From Candidatus Coatesiibacteriota bacterium (lineage in GTDB: Bacteria; RBG-13-66-14; B26-G2), in NCBI GenBank assembly GCA_003647715.1, contig QMNJ01000006.1:1-26555 (forward strand): 26,555 nt of DNA. The letters run 5' to 3'. Numbering within the stretch: the first letter of the stretch is position 1; the number at the start of each line of letters is the position of its first letter. A model generated the notes under the pieces. That model saw only the letters and a list, made by a program, of their open reading frames with translations, was not told where the DNA came from and did not search any database. Below, one piece after another: positions 1 through 6,255 of the stretch. The position numbers and the translations under genes were made by a program.

Positions 1-329
1 ACTGAAAGCATAATGGCGAGAGTTGTTCTAATACCCATTGTTTTGATGTTGTGTGGTATGGAGAGACCCTGTGCGGTTGCTATACCAACCCTTATGCCTG
101 TGAATGTTCCTGGTCCAACGGTTGATGCGATAATATTGAACCTGCTAATATTTAGACCTTCTGTCTTTAACATAGCATCTATCATAGGCATCAATGTCTC
201 GGAGTGTCCCACTTTGGGTTTCTTAACCTCGGATGCGATAATCTTTTCGCCTTCTGATATTGCCACCGAGGTCAGTGGAGTTGCACAATCAAGTGCAAGG
301 ATAAGCAGGTGGTTGTTATCCTCTACCAT
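1..329 (-). CDS. tsaB: TsaB, tRNA t6A threonylcarbamoyltransferase partner (3' part missing)
   Basis: Partial gene: the first 109 codons are visible and the rest lies beyond position 1. TsaB is the ASKHA-fold partner of TsaD. With TsaE it helps load threonylcarbamoyl onto A37 of ANN-decoding tRNAs in the cytoplasm. Visible support is the N-terminal strand LILALDCATPLTSVAI (residues 8-23) and the family signature GPGTFTGIRVG at 72-82. I translated this from the minus strand; the plus-strand reading frame over the same bases is a shadow. The ATG at 327-329 lies inside the end of tsaE (7-nt overlap), so it is the last visible gene of the minus-strand operon and probably translationally coupled. 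The family assignment is secure. Confidence 0.93.
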   Translation of the reverse strand, partial: MVEDNNHLLILALDCATPLTSVAISEGEKIIASEVKKPKVGHSETLMPMIDAMLKTEGLNISRFNIIASTVGPGTFTGIRVGIATAQGLSIPHNIKTMGIRTTLAIMLS

Positions 330-766
330 ATACTAATTCTTATCAACCTTTTATTAACACCTTTTACCTCTATCTCAATTTTTATTGCTTCATCTGGTAT
401 TATAGATGGTGCTCTGTCAGCCCACTCCACAGCGGTTATGCCATCTTCAAGGAGGTATTCGTAGATGCCGTCCGATATGGCGTCTATCTCACTCAGGCGG
501 TAAAGGTCAAGGTGTGCCAGAGGCAGGCGACCGAGGTAGAAGTTTACGATGATGAATGAGGGGCTTGAAACAAGGTCTTTTATGCCAAGACCCTCTGCCA
601 TACCCTTTATGAAGACCGTCTTTCCAGCACCCAGTTCACCCACCAGAGCAACTACACTGCCTTCACCAAGCATACCGACTATCTCCCTTCCCAGGGCTTT
701 CGTCTCATTCTCAGAACCCGTCTCTATCTCCCTGCCTATGTAATCATCAATGTTCGTCATAGCCAT
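323..766 (-). CDS. tsaE: TsaE, ATPase for tRNA t6A37 synthesis
   Basis: The protein has 147 residues, normal for TsaE, the P-loop ATPase that energises the TsaBD complex during t6A37 formation. The Walker A motif GELGAGKT lies at residues 43-50. It is followed by SSPSF (switch-like region), the HLDLYRL segment and VEWADR, all typical of the family. The start at 764-766 overlaps the end of the DUF4416 gene by 10 nt. A second in-frame ATG at 758-760 is an equally possible start and would shorten the protein by two residues. The stop overlaps the start of tsaB, and the tsaE-tsaB adjacency supports both assignments. Confidence 0.95.
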   Translation of the reverse strand: MAMTNIDDYIGREIETGSENETKALGREIVGMLGEGSVVALVGELGAGKTVFIKGMAEGLGIKDLVSSPSFIIVNFYLGRLPLAHLDLYRLSEIDAISDGIYEYLLEDGITAVEWADRAPSIIPDEAIKIEIEVKGVNKRLIRISIW

Positions 767-1257
767 AATTCCATATACTTTCTGACATCATTAAAGAACG
801 GAATATTATCAGAGTAGTCCCTGTAAGTCCATAATAGTTCTCTATATGTTCCGCCGTGATATATTAATTCTACTATAGCATTAATACCTTCTAAAAGGGC
901 AATTGCCCCTGCGTAGTCCTTGTGAGTTGCAAGCACAAGTTTTGATGGTGTAATGTATCCAGGGTCTATGTTTAACTTGCGGGCACCGCCAACTCTATAA
1001 TGGTTCTCAATACTCATTGTCTCTTTCTTCAGGTTTGCAAGATGGTGTGGATTGAAGTAGCCCTTAATGAGCATCATAATCTTCGTGAGACCTTCTCCCA
1101 TCTCGTCTGTGTAGTAGCTGGTGTATCTGTTGAAGTCGTAGGGTTTTGAACAGACAACTGTCTCACCGATATTTTCAATAACAATTTCTATACACTTGTC
1201 AATGTCTATACTCTTTGAGAATACGACGGCGATAAATCTTAAACAGGTATCTATCAT
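757..1257 (-). CDS. DUF4416 family protein, function unknown
   Basis: This 166-residue protein matches what I remember of the DUF4416 family: a segment GYITPSKLVLATHKD (about 100-114), then a strand-rich stretch ending LIYHGGTYRELLWTYRDY (about 132-149). There is no signal peptide or membrane segment, so it is probably cytoplasmic. No catalytic function is established for the family, to my knowledge. The gene lies between queE (4-nt ATGA overlap, 1254-1257) and tsaE (10-nt overlap), inside an operon rich in tRNA-modification genes, so co-expression with them is nearly certain. Whether it takes part in tRNA modification is inference only. The family call rests on remembered consensus, not a search. 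Confidence 0.8.
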   Translation of the reverse strand: MIDTCLRFIAVVFSKSIDIDKCIEIVIENIGETVVCSKPYDFNRYTSYYTDEMGEGLTKIMMLIKGYFNPHHLANLKKETMSIENHYRVGGARKLNIDPGYITPSKLVLATHKDYAGAIALLEGINAIVELIYHGGTYRELLWTYRDYSDNIPFFNDVRKYMELWL

Positions 1258-1976
1258 CTCAATCCAAGGGTTCGGTGTATTCGCGGCAGGAATCTCACCT
1301 CTTTAAGGTGTTTTAAACCACCTCTAATCATAGTGGCTATGGTATCTAAATTGAAATCCCCCGAGTTATCCATAGGATGTAGGATGAGAGGAATTATGGG
1401 GGAGACAGAGGCGACCACCTGACTGACCCCTTCAATCTCCTTCGGTGGTGTATCTGGCTTTACGACACACTTGACCCAGACGAGGCGTTTTTTGGCTATC
1501 TTTAAGAACCGCTTCAACCTTTGGGTGTCCTGCTCCAGACCCCAAACAGATTTCAGTTTGATGTCGCATGATACCTCACTTATGGATGTGATTACTCTCG
1601 CAAGACCCTGAGGGATTGTTGAGTTGGTCTCAACGCAGATGTCTCTATCATATTGCAGTTGTTCTGCTAACTTCTCAATATAGCCCGCATTCAACAGTGG
1701 TTCACCGCCCGTGAAAACTAACCGCTCCACACTCTTATAATCAAATATGATATCTATCAATGTGCTTATGTCTATTGGATTTTTTATCTTCTTTTCGCCC
1801 TTTCTCAGGTAGATGGTGCACATCTCGGGTTCGTCCTCCCATGCATATTGTGTGTCGCAGGGGGGGCATCTGAGATTACAGCCGGCAAATCGTATGAATA
1901 ACGAGAGAGTGCCAACCTTCAATCCCTCGCCCTCTATTGAGTTAAATATCTCTGTTATGTATGCTTTCCTTCCCAT
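1254..1976 (-). CDS. queE: QueE, 7-carboxy-7-deazaguanine synthase (radical SAM)
   Basis: QueE is a radical SAM enzyme that contracts 6-carboxytetrahydropterin to 7-carboxy-7-deazaguanine in the queuosine pathway. The N-terminal motif EIFNSIEGEG (9-18) precedes the cluster-binding cysteines C33, C37 and C40 in the spacing CxxxCxxC. The SAM-binding TGGEPLL motif is at 89-95, and the ETNS segment that follows is also typical. At 240 residues it is of normal length. The ATG at 1974-1976 has no clear Shine-Dalgarno sequence, and the gap from the DUF366 gene upstream is 19 nt. queC and queD lie two and three genes upstream in the same operon and supply its substrate and use its product. Confidence 0.95.
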   Translation of the reverse strand: MGRKAYITEIFNSIEGEGLKVGTLSLFIRFAGCNLRCPPCDTQYAWEDEPEMCTIYLRKGEKKIKNPIDISTLIDIIFDYKSVERLVFTGGEPLLNAGYIEKLAEQLQYDRDICVETNSTIPQGLARVITSISEVSCDIKLKSVWGLEQDTQRLKRFLKIAKKRLVWVKCVVKPDTPPKEIEGVSQVVASVSPIIPLILHPMDNSGDFNLDTIATMIRGGLKHLKEVRFLPRIHRTLGLR

Positions 1977-1995
1977 AGTGAAATTCTTATTCGGG

Positions 1996-2565
1996 CTATC
2001 TCACCCATCTAACCTTTCTCATTGCTCTATCTATGTCTTCAAACTCATCCTTCGCCGCTTGAAGGACATTTTGAGCCAGCTCAACTGCGTCAACGCCTAT
2101 GTCCTCAAGGCAGGTTATAGGGAATTCAACGCCCTCTTTTTTGATATTTAGACCGTGGTGGATAAGGCAGGATATGGGGCTTATGGTAGCGATTGAGATA
2201 CTTAATTTCTTATCATCCACATATATGTCATCACCGCTTCTCGCAAGACCCATTACTCTTCCGCCCTTTAATGCTTCTATCTGTTCCATGATTATTACAG
2301 TTATCAGAAGTTGAAGGAGAGCAGAGAGGCGAATATCTGCATAAAATATCTCTGTTATGAAGTGTAGCATCATTGGTGAGTATATTCTCTCGCCTGCGAC
2401 CGCTTCCTCCATATCTACAAGGTTGTCGCCGGAGATGTCGCAGGGACCCGTGAAGGCGACAATGCTGTCGCCCTCAATGCCGAACTCATCAAGGGCGAAA
2501 TGTGACCGTAGCTGTTCACCAGTGTATTTCAGTTTGCGGTCGTGAAAGTAGATACTAAGTGGCAT
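1996..2565 (-). CDS. DUF366 family protein, function unknown
   Basis: The protein has 189 residues from the ATG at 2563-2565. That start is preferred because GGAGGT lies about 6 nt before it; a TTG at 2569-2571 would add only two residues and overlaps that ribosome-binding region. Visible DUF366 hallmarks, from memory, are LKYTGEQLRSHFAL (about 12-25), GDSIVAFTGPCDI (about 33-45), then MLHFITEIF and a hydrophobic helix LSALLQLLITVIIMEQIEAL. The last is too mixed to be a confident membrane segment. The family occurs in archaea and thermophilic bacteria and has no assigned activity that I know of. Its position between queC (11-nt overlap) and queE suggests a link to deazapurine metabolism; that is inference. 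Confidence 0.82.
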   Translation of the reverse strand: MPLSIYFHDRKLKYTGEQLRSHFALDEFGIEGDSIVAFTGPCDISGDNLVDMEEAVAGERIYSPMMLHFITEIFYADIRLSALLQLLITVIIMEQIEALKGGRVMGLARSGDDIYVDDKKLSISIATISPISCLIHHGLNIKKEGVEFPITCLEDIGVDAVELAQNVLQAAKDEFEDIDRAMRKVRWVR

Positions 2566-3232
2566 CGGCAAACCTCCATGAAAATCTATCGTATATCCCG
2601 ACCTTCTTCAGGGCGGAGATGAATTTTCTGCACGATGGGCATTCTCCACATAACAGTTCTTCACCTGTATAGCATGGGTATATGTGTTTAATTGGGAAGC
2701 CACTTTGATGAAGCATATCTAATATCTCCGACTTAGTCATATTCACAGTGGGTGATATTACCTTTACCCTGCCCTGTGTTGAATATTCAAGGGCGTGGTT
2801 TAGAGCGTCAAGGTATTCGGTGGTGTTGTCGAGGAACGATTGTGCCTCATCTGCGTTGAAGCCGACCACCACATAGGACGCACCCACCCCCTCAGCAATC
2901 GCAGACGCAACCTCAATCATCACCCCGTTTCTGTTTGGCATCCAGTATGAGATATCTTCATCGGAGGTGACCCCGCTTATGAGGGGGAGATGTGCCATCT
3001 CGGCGAAATCACGGTATATATCCAGTTTGATTACCTGTCTCTCAATGCTAAGATATCTTGCAATCTCTCCCGACGCCTCAATCTCCATCCTCGCTGGTTT
3101 TTGCCCGTAGTCAAAGGTTAATGCGAGAACCTGCTCATATTCTTCTACCGCAAGTAGCGTCGCCAGGGCTGAATCAAGACCACCCGAGAGTAATGCGACG
3201 CACCTATGGTCTGTATTCTGCACAGTTCTCAT
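2555..3232 (-). CDS. queC: QueC, 7-cyano-7-deazaguanine (preQ0) synthase
   Basis: QueC uses ATP and ammonia to convert 7-carboxy-7-deazaguanine into preQ0. The PP-loop ATP-binding motif LLSGGLDSA lies near the N-terminus. The acceptor region contains GFNADE, and the C-terminal zinc site is the four cysteines in CYTGEELLCGECPSCRKF. The frame stays open up to 3310, but the extra 26 residues are arginine-rich, not family-like and lie wholly over queD. I chose the ATG at 3230-3232 because GGGAGACGG sits just before it; the protein is then 225 residues, normal for QueC. It overlaps queD by 29 nt. Confidence 0.95.
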   Translation of the reverse strand: MRTVQNTDHRCVALLSGGLDSALATLLAVEEYEQVLALTFDYGQKPARMEIEASGEIARYLSIERQVIKLDIYRDFAEMAHLPLISGVTSDEDISYWMPNRNGVMIEVASAIAEGVGASYVVVGFNADEAQSFLDNTTEYLDALNHALEYSTQGRVKVISPTVNMTKSEILDMLHQSGFPIKHIYPCYTGEELLCGECPSCRKFISALKKVGIYDRFSWRFADAT

Positions 3233-3584
3233 CCGTCTCCCAGACCTTGATAGCACTGACCTTCGCCTTCCCTCCCGATATATCTGATACCTCGTCGGCA
3301 GTATTCTCATAGATAGTCATTGCTATGTTTTCAGCGGTGGGATTTAAGTCCTTGAAATACTCGGTCTCGTTAAGAACGGTGTGGTCCAATTTATCCAAGA
3401 ACTCATTGAGGATTCTCTTGGCGTCCCTGAAGTCAATCAGGATGCCTATCTTATCCAGTTCACCACCCTCAATCTCCATCTCTACGAAGAAGTTATGCCC
3501 GTGGGCTCTGTCGCACTTACCACTATAGCCCCTCAGATAGTGGCTTGATGATATCTTTGAATTAACTCTTATTATATAACCCAT
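3204..3584 (-). CDS. queD: QueD, 6-carboxy-5,6,7,8-tetrahydropterin synthase
   Basis: A 126-residue member of the 6-pyruvoyl-tetrahydropterin synthase family. It converts dihydroneopterin triphosphate to 6-carboxytetrahydropterin, the first dedicated step to queuosine. Zinc ligands are visible as H15, H28 and H30 (HGHN). The catalytic cysteine is C24 in GKCDRAHGH, and the Asp-His pair D67-H68 sits in LDHTVLN. The segments PTAENIA and VWETDEN complete the signature. A bacterial PTPS-I or -III role is possible for such sequences, but linkage to queC and queE makes QueD much the best reading. GAGGTG lies 10 nt before the ATG; the start overlaps coaE by 23 nt. Confidence 0.94.
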   Translation of the reverse strand: MGYIIRVNSKISSSHYLRGYSGKCDRAHGHNFFVEMEIEGGELDKIGILIDFRDAKRILNEFLDKLDHTVLNETEYFKDLNPTAENIAMTIYENTADEVSDISGGKAKVSAIKVWETDENCAEYRP

Positions 3585-4194
3585 ATATCAACATCACCTC
3601 CTTTACAATCTGTTCTGCTCTCTCTTTGAGAGTAGATAGGTCATTATCGTTTGCTATCACGAAATCGGGTCTTCTCTTAGCATTGAGTATCTGCGTCTCA
3701 ATCTTTAGGTGAAAATTCAATCTCTTGAGCGCACCTGCCCTGTCTATGTTAAATCTCTTCTCTATCCACCCTATTCGCTTATTCGGTGGTGCTAATGCAG
3801 TTATGATTATGTTAAACCTCTTTTCTATACCCCAGAAGTAGATGAGAGATGCATCAACCACTATTATCTCATTGCCTTCTCTGTGCGACCTATCAATTTC
3901 ATTCCACATCTCGTCAAGAAGCGGTGGGTGGACAATCTCATTCAGCAGGTTCATCTTGGTTTCGTCTTCAAAAACCATCTCTGACAGTTTCTTTCTATCA
4001 ATGCCACCATCATCTCTTATAGAATCACCTAACTCTTCCAACAATCTGTTTATGATACCTTGTTGGTTGAGAATCCTATGTCCAATATTGTCTCCACTTA
4101 CAACTGGGATGCTTTTATCACTGAAGGCGTCTGCGATGGTGGACTTGCCGGTGCAGATGGGTCCAGTAATCCCTATGAGAAATGGTCTGCCCAT
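3562..4194 (-). CDS. coaE: Dephospho-CoA kinase
   Basis: CoaE phosphorylates dephospho-CoA at the 3' ribose hydroxyl, the last step of coenzyme A synthesis. The N-terminus shows the P-loop GPICTGKST (residues 11-19), then SGDNIGHRIL at the position of the family's D-x-D/H acceptor-binding segment. VHPPLLDEM (about 88-96) and DASLIYFWGIEKRFN complete the pattern. Its 210 residues are normal for CoaE. The ATG at 4192-4194 shares one base with the stop of the phosphoesterase gene (TGATG), and the 3' end overlaps queD by 23 nt. It has no biochemical tie to queuosine, so co-location probably reflects a housekeeping operon. Confidence 0.9.
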   Translation of the reverse strand: MGRPFLIGITGPICTGKSTIADAFSDKSIPVVSGDNIGHRILNQQGIINRLLEELGDSIRDDGGIDRKKLSEMVFEDETKMNLLNEIVHPPLLDEMWNEIDRSHREGNEIIVVDASLIYFWGIEKRFNIIITALAPPNKRIGWIEKRFNIDRAGALKRLNFHLKIETQILNAKRRPDFVIANDNDLSTLKERAEQIVKEVMLIYGLYNKS

Positions 4195-4568
4195 CAGTTG
4201 TCTTTCCCCCTGAATATGAGCCAGGCGTCCTCACCCGCCTTTGGCATTCTCACCAGAACATACTTACCGTGCATCTTCTCACCCTTAACACGAAACACAA
4301 TCTTGTTGTCTGCTATGCTATCAAATGTGAACTCGCCTCTATCCCAAATCACAATCTTACCAGCGCCATACTTGCCCTCCTCAATCTCGCCCTCAAAGGT
4401 GAGAGCACTCTTGTCGTGGTCCTCGGTTCGGATGGCGAGGCGCCTCACACCCATCTCAAGGGGGATGCCCTTTGGAACCGCCCAGCACCACAACACATCG
4501 TCCCTCTCAAGGCGGAGGTCAAAGTGGTGTGTCTTTGCATAATGCTCATGGACTACGAACTTGGGCAT
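4194..4568 (-). CDS. Standalone LigD-type 3'-phosphoesterase domain protein
   Basis: This 124-residue protein consists only of the phosphoesterase domain known from bacterial DNA ligase D, which trims 3'-phosphates and 3'-ribonucleotides at damaged DNA ends. The metal and phosphate-binding set appears intact: H9, H15, D17 and R19 in a segment ending HHFDLRLE, and H51 in TEDH. EGKYGAG, VIWDRG and HGKYVLVR follow in order. The tyrosine that lies four residues after the last histidine in the Pseudomonas enzyme is alanine here (A55), from memory. No ligase or polymerase domain is encoded nearby. It is the first gene of the nine-gene minus-strand operon. No good Shine-Dalgarno sequence precedes the ATG at 4566-4568. 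Confidence 0.88.
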   Translation of the reverse strand: MPKFVVHEHYAKTHHFDLRLERDDVLWCWAVPKGIPLEMGVRRLAIRTEDHDKSALTFEGEIEEGKYGAGKIVIWDRGEFTFDSIADNKIVFRVKGEKMHGKYVLVRMPKAGEDAWLIFRGKDN

Positions 4569-4583
4569 ATATTAAGGATATGT

Positions 4584-4612
4584 CAATATTATCAATATTT
4601 CAATTTATAAAC
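4584..4612 (-). promoter_or_regulatory. Candidate promoter of the tRNA-modification operon
   Basis: Read on the minus strand, TTGTTT (4607-4612) is followed after 17 nt by TAATAT (4584-4589) with TGA directly before it, an extended -10 arrangement. The predicted start would give a leader of only about 8-10 nt to the phosphoesterase ATG. The region is very AT-rich, so chance matches are easy; treat this as a candidate. Confidence 0.33.
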
Positions 4613-4675
4613 AATGGCGATATTTTTATTGACAGGGCATTATTTACAAATGAAAATGTTGTATAAGGGAGTGAG

Positions 4676-5740
4676 ATGTTTAATACAAAATCCAATTCAA
4701 TAATATCTTCTATCTTACAACTCCTCATAATCACTCTGATTATATCTCTATCCTTAAACTGCGACGAGGACGATAATAATGGCTACACGGGACCGTGGGT
4801 TGAGGTGCCCACGCCTGGAGGACCTGATAGTCGTCTTAATGCCTGTTATTTTACTTCATCCGACAATGGGTGGGCATGCGGAAATTCATATAACTTTGAG
4901 GAGGAGAGGTCATATCCATTATTAGTACACTGGAATGGGGTGGAGTGGGAGGAATACCCCTATGGTGGCTGGTTTGATGATGAGGAGTTTATTAATATAA
5001 AAATTACTGACATATCATTCTCTGGACCTAGTAATGGGTGGGCGGTAGGAAATTTAGCAGTTAACCATAGTGAAAATTTTGGGTTCATATTAAGGTATGA
5101 TGGTAATCAATGGTATATTTTTAAAAGTCATTTTGAATGGCGTGTGGATCATGTATATTGCATATCATCTGACGATGTATGGTTTGTTGTTTATGAAAAG
5201 TATTCAGGTGATTCTCTATATCACTGGGACGGGGATGAATATGAGAGATATTATGTTGGAACTGATATACGTGACCTTGCATTCAGTTCACCGACAGAGG
5301 GATTGGCAGTTGGATTGTATTACAGTGTATATCACTGGGATGGTATGAAATGGGAGCAGATATGGAAGGACACATCAAGACCTGAGCCGCACAATGCTGT
5401 TTCATACTATGAGCCGAATAAGGCGTGGATAGTAGGTTCACAGAGGATGGGAAAGTGGATAAATGGTGAGTATACATACTGGTATGAGTGGGATTATGAC
5501 TATGAAGATATACACTTCTCACATTCAGATGAGGGTTGGATGATAGGTTGTGGACCAGACCCATCAGACCCTCTTGGATACGGAGGTTATATATGGCATT
5601 GGAATGGAAACAATTGGGAGAGGATGGAGAAGCCACCAGATATGGGTGCTAATGCAGTATTTTCAGTTGATTACTATGATGCATGGATAGTTGGTTGGGG
5701 TAAAAATAATGAGTGTTGGAGTTGGAATTATGAACCATAA
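4676..5740 (+). CDS. Secreted probable lipoprotein, seven propeller-like repeats
   Basis: A 354-residue protein of no family I can name precisely, similar in style to YCF48/BNR-like propellers. Residues 8-28 form a hydrophobic export signal ending SLSLNC, so C29 could be a lipid-bearing cysteine, although Asn just before it is atypical. The rest is seven units of about 40-50 residues. Each has a core like GWAVGN, followed in most by a second motif of the type HWNGxxWE: GWACGN, GWAVGN, VWFVVY, GLAVGL, AWIVGS, GWMIGC and AWIVGW. Seven units suggest a closed seven-bladed beta-propeller. AGGGAG precedes the ATG. It is probably co-transcribed with the small gene 18 nt downstream and is more AT-rich than the core genes. 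Confidence 0.75.
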   Translation: MFNTKSNSIISSILQLLIITLIISLSLNCDEDDNNGYTGPWVEVPTPGGPDSRLNACYFTSSDNGWACGNSYNFEEERSYPLLVHWNGVEWEEYPYGGWFDDEEFINIKITDISFSGPSNGWAVGNLAVNHSENFGFILRYDGNQWYIFKSHFEWRVDHVYCISSDDVWFVVYEKYSGDSLYHWDGDEYERYYVGTDIRDLAFSSPTEGLAVGLYYSVYHWDGMKWEQIWKDTSRPEPHNAVSYYEPNKAWIVGSQRMGKWINGEYTYWYEWDYDYEDIHFSHSDEGWMIGCGPDPSDPLGYGGYIWHWNGNNWERMEKPPDMGANAVFSVDYYDAWIVGWGKNNECWSWNYEP

Positions 5741-5758
5741 ATTGTAAGGAGGTTAGAG

Positions 5759-6112
5759 ATGAGAGTGACAATTTATATTTTATTAACTGTTTTAATGACT
5801 TTTTGTATTTCCTGGGCAGGGTTATACTACATTGAGATTCCTAGCTATATAACTGATGATATGATTTACAACAGATATGAAGAGGTGGAAGATGAATTGT
5901 TTAATATTATAGACCGGGAGCTTTATAGAAAGGATGAATATATAGCAGTAGTTATATTTACTCGCAATGGAGAGCCAATAAGGCCATCTTCAATAAATGC
6001 TAATATAAACCTTGAAAGCAATGAAATACCAAAGAGAACTGAACCACCCCATAGCAATGAATTGGAATTTTTGTGGTGTATTAATCATCCCTATTATTGG
6101 GTTCTGAACTAA
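5759..6112 (+). CDS. Small secreted protein, unrecognised
   Basis: A 117-residue protein that I do not recognise. Residues 1-20 form a typical signal peptide ending ISWAG, so the mature part of about 97 residues is exported. It is rich in Glu, Asn and Ile, with a segment EYIAVVIFTRNGEPIRP (about 60-76) that looks like a beta-hairpin, and two cysteines in total (C16, inside the signal, and C107). A strong AAGGAGG lies 7 nt before the ATG, which supports it as a real gene. It follows the propeller lipoprotein by 18 nt and probably shares its transcript. It is AT-rich: 20 G+C of 60 at 5881-5940. Confidence 0.6.
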   Translation: MRVTIYILLTVLMTFCISWAGLYYIEIPSYITDDMIYNRYEEVEDELFNIIDRELYRKDEYIAVVIFTRNGEPIRPSSINANINLESNEIPKRTEPPHSNELEFLWCINHPYYWVLN

Positions 6113-6255
6113 ATGGTTTCTACTCCAGTGGCTATTTATCCCCATCTCTATAATTCTTAAGGTTCCTTTTCATATATTTCTGTTTAACCCCTCCATACTT
6201 TATCCCTCTCCACCCGCCCCTTTTTGTTATAATCTCTATAAAATGGAGGTGTCTG
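6113..6255 (+). promoter_or_regulatory. Intergenic region with extended -10 promoter
   Basis: This 143-nt gap separates the lipoprotein pair from the propeller pair. TGTTATAAT at 6225-6233 is a perfect extended -10 element. There is no convincing -35, since the upstream bases are pyrimidine-rich. The predicted start near 6240 leaves a leader of about 16 nt carrying GGAGGT (6245-6250) before the ATG at 6256. I found no terminator hairpin in the gap. Confidence 0.55.

Noticed and set aside
13..336. Plus-strand open frame at the left edge
   Set aside because: It lies opposite tsaB, whose GPGTFTGIRVG signature is unmistakable on the minus strand; the plus frame has no family features.
3233..3310. 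N-terminal extension of QueC
   Set aside because: The 26 extra residues are arginine-rich, overlap queD fully, and a good ribosome-binding site precedes the internal ATG at 3232.
4629..4634. Perfect TTGACA box before the propeller lipoprotein gene
   Set aside because: No acceptable -10 occurs 15-19 nt downstream, so I do not call a promoter here, although transcription must start near this place.
4060..4666. Three overlapping plus-strand frames opposite coaE and the phosphoesterase
   Set aside because: Their low-complexity Ser/Pro/Leu translations are shadows of the minus-strand genes, which have intact catalytic motifs.
4569..4675. Possible preQ1 riboswitch upstream of the queuosine operon
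   Set aside because: The leader of the minus-strand operon is very short and shows no stem-loop with an A-rich tail of the preQ1 type.
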